From positions 1,240,001 to 1,304,000 of the forward strand of contig CBDHEY010000002.1 in the NCBI GenBank assembly GCA_965262305.1: 64,000 nucleotides of DNA, written 5' to 3'. This document shows positions 45,114 to 53,992 of the stretch, piece after piece; the first letter of the stretch is position 1, and each line of letters starts with the position of its first letter. The notes beneath the pieces are model-generated. The model was given only the letters and a program-made list of their open reading frames with translations. It was not told the DNA's origin and did no database searches. The stretch is from CBDHEY01 sp965262305. Lineage in GTDB: Bacteria; Pseudomonadota; Gammaproteobacteria; Pseudomonadales; Cellvibrionaceae. A program made the position numbers and the translations under genes.

Positions 45114-46310
45114 GTGAGAATTGCGTATTTTACGAATACTTACCCTCGAGCTACAGATACGTTTATTAGAAGGGAAGTTTTGGGGTTAAGGACAAGAGGA
45201 TTTGAAGTATTTACCTATTCAGTTAGGAGTACCGGTGTTGATCACAACGTCGAAGAGGAGGTGATTAGCGAAAAAAATAATACTCAGTATTTATTGCCTG
45301 CGAATTTTTTAGCTTTATTTTTTGATGTTGTTTCTAGTCTGATTTCTAGTCCCAAAACATTTTTCGCTACACTCTTGTTAGCTCTTAAAACAACCCGTCC
45401 AGGCTTAAAAGGGTTTGCTCTTCAAATGATTTATTTCTGTGAGGCTATCATGTTAGCTAAACGTTTGAAGAAAGATAAGATCGAACATCTGCACAATCAT
45501 TTGGGTGATAATAGTGGAAATGTGACTATGTTTGCCTCCCGACTTACATCTATCCCTTTTAGCATTAGTATCCATGGTCCACATATTTTCTTTGATGGAC
45601 TTTATTGGGCCTTAGATAAGAAAACTGAATTATCAAAATTCATTTGTTGCATCGGTCATTTTTGCACAAGTCAAATGATGCTTTATTCAGATAAAACTTA
45701 TTGGGACCGCTTTAATATCATTCGCTGCGGTGTCAATATTGAACAATTTGATTTTCAACCTCCAGCACGTAAAGCTAGAAAAATGGTTTATGTGGGACGT
45801 TTATCCGCGGAAAAAGGTGTACCAATCTTGTTTTCAAGCCTCTCTGATTTAAAAGCAAAAAATTACGACTTTCATCTCACTCTATTAGGCGATGGTCAAG
45901 ACCGTAAGTTTTTAGAAGAGCAGGTAGAACAAATGGGGTTACAAGACTATGTTGAGTTTGGTGGTTTTGTGGACCAAGATACCATTAAATCGACGTTGAG
46001 AAATAGCGACATTTTTATTCTACCAAGTTTTGCCGAGGGTATCCCTGTTGCTTTAATGGAAGCTATGGCATTGGGAATTCCGGTTATTGCAACCTATGTG
46101 GGAGGTGTTACTGAGCTTGTTGTGGACGGGATAACTGGACAAGTTGTATCTCCATCTGACTCTCAGGGACTCGGAAATGCAATTGCCAAATACATTGATG
46201 ATGAAGTTTTTTGTAAAGACATTGCGCAAAGAGCACGAGATAAGGTTGTTCAAGAATTTAATATTGAAGATCAAGTCGATAAACTTGCAAGTTTATTTTC
46301 AGGTAAATAG
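45114..46310 (+). CDS. Family 4 glycosyltransferase
   Basis: 398 residues, GT-B fold. The N-terminal half has RIAYFTNTYPRATDTFIRRE; the C-terminal donor-binding half has MVYVGRLSAEKGVPILFSS and the GT4 signature PSFAEGIPVALMEAMALGIPVIAT with the E-x7-E pair. The start is GTG at 45114. The acceptor is unknown. Third gene of the island operon; the next gene starts eight bases after its stop. Confidence 0.9.
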   Translation: MRIAYFTNTYPRATDTFIRREVLGLRTRGFEVFTYSVRSTGVDHNVEEEVISEKNNTQYLLPANFLALFFDVVSSLISSPKTFFATLLLALKTTRPGLKGFALQMIYFCEAIMLAKRLKKDKIEHLHNHLGDNSGNVTMFASRLTSIPFSISIHGPHIFFDGLYWALDKKTELSKFICCIGHFCTSQMMLYSDKTYWDRFNIIRCGVNIEQFDFQPPARKARKMVYVGRLSAEKGVPILFSSLSDLKAKNYDFHLTLLGDGQDRKFLEEQVEQMGLQDYVEFGGFVDQDTIKSTLRNSDIFILPSFAEGIPVALMEAMALGIPVIATYVGGVTELVVDGITGQVVSPSDSQGLGNAIAKYIDDEVFCKDIAQRARDKVVQEFNIEDQVDKLASLFSGK

Positions 46311-46318
46311 GTAGGGTT

Positions 46319-47434
46319 ATGGACAAAATTACTGATATTGCACTTATTGGTTGCGGTTTTGTTGCTGATTATTATATGGCGACTCTTGATGCATATCCCA
46401 ATTTACGCGTAAGGGGTGTTTTCGATAAAAATTCAAGGCGTTTAAAAGAATTCTGCGAATACTATTCGCTGTCATCTTATGATTCGATTGATTCACTTTT
46501 AAATGATGAATCCGTTTCACTTGTATTAAATTTGACAGATCCACGCTCTCATTTTGAAATTTCTAAACAATGCCTATTATCAAATAAACACGTTTATAGT
46601 GAAAAACCTCTTGCTATGGATTTTAATGATGCAAAAGCGTTGGTTGATTTGGCAAAAGAAAAGAATTTGCAAATTTCTTCGGCGCCTTGCAGCGTTTTGG
46701 GTAAAGCAGCCAGAACGCTATCTCACGCAGTTAAACAGAATCTCGTTGGTGATATTCGACTTATATATGCCGAATTGGATGATGGAATGGTGCATCGAAT
46801 GCCATATAAAAAATGGCAGAGTATCTCTGGAGCGCCATGGCCGTATCGTGATGAATTTGAAGTTGGTTGTACCCTAGAACATGCTGGATACTATCTTGCT
46901 TGGTTGATGGAAATATTTGGTCCAGTATATTCAGTCACTGCATTCTCGGAGGCTTTGATTCCTAACAAAGTCGTTGATGAACCGGTATTAGATCCAAATA
47001 ATGCCGCAGATACATCGATTGGTGTTTTAAAATTTGAAAATGGTGTGGTATGCCGTTTGACTACAACGATAGTTGCCCCTCATGACCATTCCATTCGCCT
47101 TTTTGGAGAAGAGGGTGTGATTAGTCTAAAGGAATGCTGGGACAATAATGATAAAGTTTATTATCAAAAATTTATGCGAATTAGGCGCAAAACGTTTTTA
47201 AATCCTATAAAAAAATCAGTAAAACTCCCCTACGATATTAAAGTAAATAAGATGAATCGTGGGAACACAAAGATGGATTTTTTATTAGGTGTTAGTGAGA
47301 TTGCAAACTCTATTTCATCCAATCAACAAAATTTACTGAATGCTGACTTTTCATTACACGTAAATGAAGTTGCTTTAGCGCTACAATATGCATCTTCACA
47401 GGGACAAACATATTTCACACAAAGTCGGTTTTAG
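46319..47434 (+). CDS. Gfo/Idh/MocA family oxidoreductase
   Basis: 371 residues. The N-terminal Rossmann domain starts IALIGCGFVADYYMATLDAYP, with VYSEKPLAMDFNDAK carrying the EKP motif typical of the family. The C-terminal alpha/beta domain includes EVGCTLEHAGYYLAWL. Such enzymes oxidise or reduce sugar ring positions with NAD(P), and several are used in surface-glycan sugar synthesis. Transcribed with the two glycosyltransferases; the specific substrate is not evident. Confidence 0.88.
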   Translation: MDKITDIALIGCGFVADYYMATLDAYPNLRVRGVFDKNSRRLKEFCEYYSLSSYDSIDSLLNDESVSLVLNLTDPRSHFEISKQCLLSNKHVYSEKPLAMDFNDAKALVDLAKEKNLQISSAPCSVLGKAARTLSHAVKQNLVGDIRLIYAELDDGMVHRMPYKKWQSISGAPWPYRDEFEVGCTLEHAGYYLAWLMEIFGPVYSVTAFSEALIPNKVVDEPVLDPNNAADTSIGVLKFENGVVCRLTTTIVAPHDHSIRLFGEEGVISLKECWDNNDKVYYQKFMRIRRKTFLNPIKKSVKLPYDIKVNKMNRGNTKMDFLLGVSEIANSISSNQQNLLNADFSLHVNEVALALQYASSQGQTYFTQSRF

Positions 47435-47453
47435 ATTACGTTTTTATTCCCAT

Positions 47454-48386
47454 ATGAACCTAAAAAGAAAATTTAAAAAGCTCGTCAAAAAAAGCCCTAT
47501 TGCTCTTGTATTTTTTTTAATTTCTTTTGCGATATTAATTACCTTTTCAAGCACAAATGTCTTTATTCTTGCGTCGATGCTTGCAATAGCTAATTTTCTT
47601 GGTTTTGGATCATATCAATATTTTACTAAAAAATTTAAAGCCAGAAACCTTCAAGAGGCTCCGTCCATTCGCTCTGGTTTGAAGAATTTTTCTAAGGTAG
47701 ATCAAGCTCATCAAGCGAAAGTTTTTTTAGTAACCGGTGCTAATAGGGGACTTGGTCTTGCGTTTGTCAAGATATTGACCCAAGCAGGCCACAGAGTAAT
47801 TGCTACTGTACGGCCTGACGCAGATAGGCAAAAATTGGAGGTTTTAACTCAAGATATTCTTGAACTGGATCTTGCTAATTTAAGTTCGGTCAGGTTACTT
47901 GGCCAACGCCTGACTGGTCAGCCTATTGATTGCATTGTGAATAATGGTGTAATGTCACCTGATGGCAGTGAACTTGGTGCCATTGATATCGAAAAAATTT
48001 CTAAAGCATTTGATACTAATGTTGTCGGGCCGTTGGGAGTGGTTCAAGCTTTACTAACAAATCTAATGAGCGGTAACGATAAGAAAATCGTAAATATTAC
48101 GAGTGATTTAGCCAGTTTTTCTCGCAAAAACCATTGCCGTTTATATGCTTATCAATCAAGTAAGGCTGCATTGAATATGCTCAATATTCTATTGAGTAAA
48201 GAATTAAAAGAGAAGGGCATTAGCTGTTTTTTGATTCATCCTGGTCCTGTAAAAACGCGTTTAAATGAAGGTGGAACACTTGCTCCCGAACAGAGCGCTA
48301 CGGCAATTCTTTCTTTACTTGACGAACTAAGCATTGAAAAAAGCGGTCAATGGTTAGACTTTAATGGTGAAACTGTACCCTGGTAA
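47454..48386 (+). CDS. Membrane-anchored short-chain dehydrogenase
   Basis: About 310 residues. A basic N-terminus MNLKRKFKKLVKKSP is followed by two hydrophobic helices (about residues 16-55), then a classical SDR domain: VFLVTGANRGLGLAFVKIL, VNNGVMSP and YAYQSSKAALNMLNILL. The usual catalytic Ser/Tyr/Lys are present (NITSD, YQSSK). The frame runs back to an ATG at 47388 within the oxidoreductase gene, but the ATG at 47454 begins a sensible basic-hydrophobic anchor. The anchor is unusual for an SDR and suggests action on a membrane substrate (inference). Confidence 0.8.
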   Translation: MNLKRKFKKLVKKSPIALVFFLISFAILITFSSTNVFILASMLAIANFLGFGSYQYFTKKFKARNLQEAPSIRSGLKNFSKVDQAHQAKVFLVTGANRGLGLAFVKILTQAGHRVIATVRPDADRQKLEVLTQDILELDLANLSSVRLLGQRLTGQPIDCIVNNGVMSPDGSELGAIDIEKISKAFDTNVVGPLGVVQALLTNLMSGNDKKIVNITSDLASFSRKNHCRLYAYQSSKAALNMLNILLSKELKEKGISCFLIHPGPVKTRLNEGGTLAPEQSATAILSLLDELSIEKSGQWLDFNGETVPW

Positions 48387-48515
48387 TCGGTTTTCTATTG
48401 TTAATACGATTAATCTCGTAATATATAGATACATTTTTGGTTAAAATGTATTCAATTGCTTCATATACATTATTTCGCCATAATAAATATTGTTTTTTGG
48501 TGAAGGAAAATCATT

Positions 48516-49361
48516 TTGGACGTCTACGATCATAAATTTTACGAGAACCAATATAAGGGTTCTATTCGATCTGCAGAAAAATATCTCGCAAAGCTATTCT
48601 CAGATTTCACCCCCAATTCTGTTGTCGACTTTGGTTGTGGCGTGGGCAGCTGGTTATATGCTGCCGAAAACCTTGGTGTTAAAAACCTTCTAGGTTTGGA
48701 TGGAGATTGGGTTAGCTACGACCAAATTTTATCTGGCGGGATTGATTTTCATCACGTAGATTTTGAAAAAGCTGAAATACTAGACATATTTGGAAACCTC
48801 TCTTTTGACGCTTTTGGAGATCTTGCGATTTCTGTAGAGGTGGCTGAACATTTTGATGAGAAGTATGCTGATAAGTTTGTTGCAATGATTACCCGCTCTT
48901 CCAATCTCATTATTTTTGGCGCGGCTATTCCTAATCAAGGTGGAACTAATCACGTTAACGAGAAACCTCAATCATATTGGATAGAAAAGTTTAAAAAGGA
49001 GGGGTTTTGTTGTTTTGATTATTTTCGACCGACTTTTTGGCAAGACCCAGATGTAGAAATTTGGTATAGGCAAAATACGTTCTTGTATGCTAGGGAATCT
49101 CACCTTGGATCATTTCCATTCTTAAATGAATTCAGTAATGAATTTGTTGTAGACACTGTTCACCCTGAGCTATTTAATAAAAAAATTCTCCATGGTTTCA
49201 AAGAGAGAGCTGATCGTCTAAGAGATGCGGCTGTTGAATTAGAAAAAGACGATATTAGTCTTGCTTATACCCTGATGCAGTTGGCCCATGATGCGCGTCC
49301 TTCAGGTGAATACATCAAAGAAAAACTGCGCGAATACAAAAAAGTATTAGACGGTACCTAG
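48516..49361 (+). CDS. Class I SAM-dependent methyltransferase
   Basis: 281 residues. Motif I is SVVDFGCGVGSWLYAAENLG, followed by LGLDGDWV (motif II) and DLAISVEVAEHFDEKYAD (motif IV). The C-terminal 80 residues are helical. Such proteins in glycan loci methylate sugars, but the substrate is not known. TTG at 48516 is used, preceded by GAAGGA. It is the last gene of the island operon, 129 bases after the SDR gene, so it may have its own promoter. Confidence 0.82.
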   Translation: MDVYDHKFYENQYKGSIRSAEKYLAKLFSDFTPNSVVDFGCGVGSWLYAAENLGVKNLLGLDGDWVSYDQILSGGIDFHHVDFEKAEILDIFGNLSFDAFGDLAISVEVAEHFDEKYADKFVAMITRSSNLIIFGAAIPNQGGTNHVNEKPQSYWIEKFKKEGFCCFDYFRPTFWQDPDVEIWYRQNTFLYARESHLGSFPFLNEFSNEFVVDTVHPELFNKKILHGFKERADRLRDAAVELEKDDISLAYTLMQLAHDARPSGEYIKEKLREYKKVLDGT

Positions 49362-49862
49362 AACAATATTTGGATTGTTGTGAAGTAAAATTAACTATAT
49401 TGATACTAATCTTTGTGCGTTAAACCCGTTCCATTTAAAAACATTTGTCTTTTATAATCTATTTCTCATGCAGACAATTTTTAAAAAATTCCTTAATTTA
49501 GTATTCAAATTCCATGTGCTTTTTTATAAACGCTTAACGTTAATAAGTTAAAAATTATATCTAAGCTTATTTGCTTGGATAACTTTTCATTTTAATAGAA
49601 TAATTAAATCAGCTATAACAATGAATTGAAATGAGAATTAATCTAGCTAATTAGACGTAAAATAGAATCTATTGATCTTTTTAAAAATTGGTTAAGACAT
49701 TTCAATTTTAGATAAACGGGTGAGCAAGATGAATGAGAATGTAGAGGATTTTAGAAGCACACGGTCAACGTAATCCTCTTCTCGTAGTGGTAGTCGTATT
49801 ATATCTCTAGATGGGCTGACCCAGTGTTATTTGCGTGTGTATTCCAGTTTTGTCTTTTAACA
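49362..49862. other. 501-base AT-rich intergenic stretch
   Basis: No gene recognised. Right after the methyltransferase stop is a 6-bp inverted repeat (AACAAT/ATTGTT) without a T-tract. A perfect CG-centred palindrome TTAACGTTAA lies at 49534-49543, and a 27-codon open frame from about 49469 (MQTIFKKFLNL...) runs through it; neither is supported as a functional feature. Confidence 0.35.
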
Positions 49863-51335
49863 CTAAATGGATTTAATTGATGCATCGATATTTTCACGCA
49901 GAAAACCCATTAATTTGTGTGAGATGGGAATAAATACTCGATCATAGATATCTTCCACATCAAGTGGATAGAACTCTTTATGTACTTCGTACTTTGCTTT
50001 TCCTCGTAAATAGAACAGATGAAGCATTTTATAATCGAGCACTTCTGCAATTGACTTTGCGGTATCCGGACAACCAAATATGGCTTCTGGTACTGAGCGC
50101 GTTGTGAGGATCTCGTTTACTTCTGGGTTGTCCCTTCTTAAGTCGTCAAGGATTTGTAGCATCAACATGTCATATAGATCTCCTCGCCCCATACTCCAGC
50201 GAGTATCCGGCTTCTCTTGTTCGAAGAGTGTTGCTAAGGAAAATGCTTCTTTAGGTTCCATTTCTAGAGCTGTGAGTATTGAATCCAGGTCAAAATCATC
50301 AATACCTAAATTTGTTTTTAATGCGTCTATGGTTGGTTGTTCAGATTCTGAAATATATGCATTGCCTTTTTTAAGATAATAGGCAAAAAGTATTTCTTCT
50401 CTTAATGCTTTATAAGCTTCAGGTTTCTTTTGAGATAAACGTTTAAACGATCCTCGAGATGTAGCACTTCCCATAGCAATGTTAGACATAAATAGGTCTA
50501 TTCCGACGATATGATTCGCTATTTTCCTCTTGCCTCCGCGTCTTGGGCGTTCCTCATGCCACTCAAGAAATTCGAATCGAGGTGAGTCGCCTTTGCCATC
50601 TATAATCTCATTCATTCGGACGGCGTGCTTAGTATCGAGGGCTTCACCCTGTGGGCGGGGCGAAACATTGTCTCCAAAAGCGCCTTCCCACATCAAATTA
50701 GTTCCCCAAACTGGTCTGGCATTTTTGTCTCCGTGGCACTCGATGCAACTGGGGTCGTCACGAATTAGCTTTGGTTTTTCACCGTTGAAATCAAACACGG
50801 ACATTTCCCAGCGTCCGGTCTCATCGTGAAGCTCCATAACATCAAGCAGGTTGTACTGAGGATCGTCTGGTTTGGTACCAACATTCAATAAGAGTCTGCC
50901 GTCAGAACCAAAAAGGATGATTCGCGGATATTTCAGATTTGATTCACCGGTTGCTCGTGTAATTTCTACTAGTGAGAAATTGTTACGGTAATGATCAGGA
51001 AAGCTATTTAATAGTGCTTCCATCGTCCGAATGTCATGTTTTTGGATATATTCGTTTATTCCTTCAATAGTCATTTCCGGATGCAAGTCGTTCGCAGAAG
51101 GGTTAAGAGATTCGATTTTTACAATTGTGTCATAAGAACTTTTCGGGCAAACAGCAAATTCAGCTGGAGTACCTCCTGTGGCGATTAGTTTGGATTCAAC
51201 CTGTGCTTCTATCGAGTTTGGTGTGTCAGATATCCGTTTGGGTTCATTGCTGCAGGAAGCGACTAAAAATAATAAAGTGAATACACCCAAATTAGCGTAT
51301 TTGCTTTTATACAATGGAATAATCGACCTTCGCAT
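49863..51335 (-). CDS. Lipoprotein with a single CxxCH haem-binding motif
   Basis: 490 residues. The N-terminus ends its hydrophobic stretch in FLLFLVASCSN, a lipobox-like VASC, so an outer- or inner-membrane lipoprotein is expected. One c-type haem motif, C197-I-E-C-H201 in DPSCIECHGDKNARPVWG, lies mid-protein. The flanks (WEMSVFDFNGEKPKLIRDD before; MWEGAFGDN after) suggest a domain built round that haem. The C-terminal 250 residues are helical with charged runs. No known cytochrome family is recognised. Its electron partner is unknown. Single gene inside the island, convergent with the methyltransferase side. Confidence 0.75.
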   Translation of the reverse strand: MRRSIIPLYKSKYANLGVFTLLFLVASCSNEPKRISDTPNSIEAQVESKLIATGGTPAEFAVCPKSSYDTIVKIESLNPSANDLHPEMTIEGINEYIQKHDIRTMEALLNSFPDHYRNNFSLVEITRATGESNLKYPRIILFGSDGRLLLNVGTKPDDPQYNLLDVMELHDETGRWEMSVFDFNGEKPKLIRDDPSCIECHGDKNARPVWGTNLMWEGAFGDNVSPRPQGEALDTKHAVRMNEIIDGKGDSPRFEFLEWHEERPRRGGKRKIANHIVGIDLFMSNIAMGSATSRGSFKRLSQKKPEAYKALREEILFAYYLKKGNAYISESEQPTIDALKTNLGIDDFDLDSILTALEMEPKEAFSLATLFEQEKPDTRWSMGRGDLYDMLMLQILDDLRRDNPEVNEILTTRSVPEAIFGCPDTAKSIAEVLDYKMLHLFYLRGKAKYEVHKEFYPLDVEDIYDRVFIPISHKLMGFLRENIDASIKSI

Positions 51336-51973
51336 AATGTTATCTCTTTTTTGATTATTATTGGTTCTAGTTATCTCTTACGCGATGAACTTAGCTTTTC
51401 TTAACTCTAATACCTTTTTCTATTTTATAAAACTGAGTATTACTGGTGATGGTTCATTTTTACTCGCTAATTTTCAAGAAATTAGTATTGTCTCTTAATT
51501 AATTCGTTTTACTTTTCTTTGGCTAAAATCGAACTTGTAAAGTTGGTTCGATTTTTATTTTTGGTGATTTTTTTTAAAAAAGATCATTGATCAAAAATTA
51601 GCAAGCCGTTTATTGGAAGCCTCTTTAACTTCCCATTTGAGGTAACAATTTTGTTAACTTTATTCACACTCTTAATTTTTGGAGCGAAAAAACGCGTCTT
51701 AACAGACCTATAAAGAAACTACGAACCTTTTAAGGTGTAAGCTGGGTTACTTTACAAGTATTTCTTTTAATAAACGGCTTTCTTCCAGGGTTGAAACTGT
51801 ATATTCAAAGTGTATATTTGGAATAATTACATCTATAGAACTGCGTCAAGATGTATATTAGTGCGTCTCTAAGCCCAAGTAGTGCGGTAAAAATATAACA
51901 AGATGGAAGACTTTACACATCAAAACCCGCTTTGGGAATTGACCAAAAAATAACTATAAGTGAGGTTGATTCA
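51336..51973. promoter_or_regulatory. Long upstream region of the lectin-like gene
   Basis: 638 bases between divergent genes. It contains the orphan terminator at 51525-51556, a GATCATTGATC inverted repeat near 51582-51592, and long AT runs. No ORF or known riboswitch is recognised. A 5' UTR or regulatory RNA is possible. The lectin-like gene's ribosome-binding site, GAGG, lies just before 51974. Confidence 0.35.
51525..51556 (+). terminator. Orphan intrinsic terminator
   Basis: A perfect 10-bp stem, AAAATCGAAC (51525-51534) and GTTCGATTTT (51546-51555), with an 11-base loop, is followed by a T-rich tract ATTTTTATTTTT. It points to the right on the plus strand, yet no plus-strand gene lies upstream within 2 kb. 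It may end a small RNA, a leader transcript or antisense transcription of the haem lipoprotein gene. Confidence 0.65.
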
Positions 51974-53827
51974 ATGAACACAACATTTAAGAATCTAGTG
52001 GCATCATTTCTTATGCTCTTGATGTCTTCTTTCATAGCACAGTCAGTTTTTGCCCAGTCTTGTGGCGGCTCCCATCCGTTCGCATGTGGTGGTGCATGTT
52101 ATGTAGACCAAGCACAAGCCACTTCGGCGGGATGTTCCGGCGGTAGTGATACTGGCGGCGGTAATCCTAATCCTAATCCTAACCCAAACCCAAACCCTGG
52201 TGGTAGCGACTCGGACGTGTGTCCTTTTAGGGGACAAATCGTGTCAGGATGTCGTACTGCAGAAACTCAAGATTGGTGTGATACCAACTGTGTTACCTTA
52301 GTTGGTAATGGTAATGATGGCTGTATTAATGCTGAAGGTATCTTCGTTAGCCGTGCATGTGTTTGTTCTGATCCTGATAATGCCATTGAATCAATGATCG
52401 ATATCGAAATTAACCTCGGAATTGATATCGACGATAATTTTATTGCAAACGCAGGTTATGTGGGCGCACCACCTCCAATTAACCCTAGATTGAGCTATGC
52501 TGATGGCTTGACATACTTCCAAGCGTTATTAGGTGAACAAGGTGGACGTCAATTTGCCGATGCGCTAAATACAAATGGCGACGCATGGTTAGATCGTAAT
52601 GAGGCGAGTGCCGCTAAGGGTGCAGATCCAAGTCAGACTCTTGCAACAGGTTTTGGATGTGGTTTATCTACCGACGACGTTCTCGCCTATGTTGGTCTTT
52701 ACTTGGGTGATGGGTCTATTGATAAGTATCAAGGTAATCTAGATTCTTCTGTCGTTGATAATATGTTGCAATTTACTCGTACCTGGCAGCCCGGAACCGA
52801 CGTGTTGGCGTGCCAATACCGGGGTGGTTGTGATGGACAAACTCCTGCTCCACGCCCTACTGCAGTTCCGACTAACCCGCCTACTGCTGGACCCACCCCT
52901 GTACCTACCCAGCCGCCAGCCCCTGGAGATGTAGTAAAAGTTGAAGCTGAAGCGGGTAGTATTTTAGGTTCGGCATCAACCTATAATGACGGCGCAGCTT
53001 CTGGTGGCTCCGGTGTTGCATTTATTAGTACTCAGGATGCTGGCTTCCGTTTAACTAATGTCCCTGCGGCAAGCAGTATTGATATTACCTATGCTTCTGA
53101 ATTGTCAGGACAAATCTCTATTCGGGTCAATGGCTCTGATGTTGGTAATGTGAGCTTTAGCTCGACAGGAGCTTGGGTTGGGTCTTATGCTTCAGCGAGT
53201 TTTTCAACAAGTATTCCTTCTGGTGCTTCGGTTGATGTATTCTTCGACAATGGTGATACCGCAATGAATGTTGACTATGTCAACTTTAACACTGTAGACG
53301 GAAGTACTCCTGTACCAACGCCGGTTCCAACTTCTGTACCAACAGACGCTCCGACTCCTGTTCCAACAGATGCACCGACACCTCTGCCAACTAATGAACC
53401 TACTCCTTCGTCAACTCCAAATTCAAACGGATCATATATTGTTCATCAGCCAACTGGCTATAAATTATACTCCTGTAGCTCGATTGACGGCTCAGCGGTA
53501 ATAGCCGTGACAGGTTCAAATACGGAATCCTGTGCAAGATGGCAACGTGTAGCGAATGGTGATTTCTTCTATATACAAAATGTTTCGTCTGGAAAATACA
53601 TTCGACCGGCTTCTCGTGATAATGGGGCTGATATTGAAATCCGTCCAAATACTTGGGTAGGAAACTGGACACAATGGTCTTTTGAAGATCGGGGTGAAGG
53701 GTTTGGTCACATAATTAACCGTGGAACGGGCAAGCAGATTTATGTTCCAGGTAATGGTTTGAACTCGGCTGCTCAAGCACAACCAGCGTCTTGGCGAGGT
53801 AATTACACAAGGTTTAGATTTGAGTAA
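51974..53827 (+). CDS. Secreted multi-module carbohydrate-binding protein (CBM6/35-like and ricin-type lectin)
   Basis: 617 residues from the ATG at 51974 (GAGG eight bases upstream; an earlier in-frame TTG is rejected). Signal peptide to about residue 28 (FAQ). Then a Cys-rich segment (SCGGSHPFACGGACYVDQ), an Asn-Pro repeat linker (about 63-76), a Cys-containing middle domain (80-290) with an EF-hand-like loop NTNGDAWLDRNE near 198-210, a Pro/Thr linker, a CBM6/35-like beta-sandwich (about 320-442; VVKVEAEAGS...VDYVNF), another TPVPT linker, and a C-terminal ricin-type beta-trefoil (486-617). No glycosidase, lyase or esterase active site is recognisable, so it likely binds polysaccharide as an adhesin or scaffold (inference). 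The linkers are typical of Cellvibrio-type secreted proteins. Confidence 0.88.
   Translation: MNTTFKNLVASFLMLLMSSFIAQSVFAQSCGGSHPFACGGACYVDQAQATSAGCSGGSDTGGGNPNPNPNPNPNPGGSDSDVCPFRGQIVSGCRTAETQDWCDTNCVTLVGNGNDGCINAEGIFVSRACVCSDPDNAIESMIDIEINLGIDIDDNFIANAGYVGAPPPINPRLSYADGLTYFQALLGEQGGRQFADALNTNGDAWLDRNEASAAKGADPSQTLATGFGCGLSTDDVLAYVGLYLGDGSIDKYQGNLDSSVVDNMLQFTRTWQPGTDVLACQYRGGCDGQTPAPRPTAVPTNPPTAGPTPVPTQPPAPGDVVKVEAEAGSILGSASTYNDGAASGGSGVAFISTQDAGFRLTNVPAASSIDITYASELSGQISIRVNGSDVGNVSFSSTGAWVGSYASASFSTSIPSGASVDVFFDNGDTAMNVDYVNFNTVDGSTPVPTPVPTSVPTDAPTPVPTDAPTPLPTNEPTPSSTPNSNGSYIVHQPTGYKLYSCSSIDGSAVIAVTGSNTESCARWQRVANGDFFYIQNVSSGKYIRPASRDNGADIEIRPNTWVGNWTQWSFEDRGEGFGHIINRGTGKQIYVPGNGLNSAAQAQPASWRGNYTRFRFE
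52159..52199 (+). repeat. Asn-Pro coding repeat
   Basis: A run of six-base units (variants of CCTAAT and CCAAAC) encodes (Asn-Pro)n between the first two domains of the lectin-like protein. It is a flexible linker and a likely site of length variation between strains. Confidence 0.8.
53308..53402 (+). repeat. Pro-Thr linker repeats
   Basis: Imperfect 24-base units encode T-P-V-P-T-x-x-P-type repeats (VPTDAPTP) between the CBM-like and ricin-type domains. A shorter similar linker precedes the CBM at about 52850-52920. Codon variation between units suggests age rather than recent slippage. Confidence 0.75.
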
Positions 53828-53846
53828 TTAGTTTATATTTTTTATA

Positions 53847-53872
53847 AACGGCTCCAATTGGGGCCGTTTTTT
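53847..53872 (+). terminator. Intrinsic terminator after lectin-like gene
   Basis: AACGGCTCC (53847-53855) pairs with GGGGCCGTT (53860-53868) around AATT, with one wobble, followed by a T-tract. It ends the lectin-like transcript. Confidence 0.85.
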
Positions 53873-53992
53873 GTTTCAAACCCTGACAAATGCTGACGGG
53901 TGTTTTATTTTCGTTGTTCTTTCCTAGCTTTACGTTACTAAAAAACTTAAGATTCTCCCTCATTTTAATTCATAAAAATAATTCTTTTCGAC

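Noticed and set aside
49534..49543. Perfect palindrome TTAACGTTAA
   Set aside because: A 10-base AT-rich palindrome is likely by chance in this composition and no gene start is close on either strand.
52159..52199. Short tandem repeat resembling a CRISPR or VNTR
   Set aside because: It is in frame and encodes an Asn-Pro linker of a secreted protein; there are no spacers.
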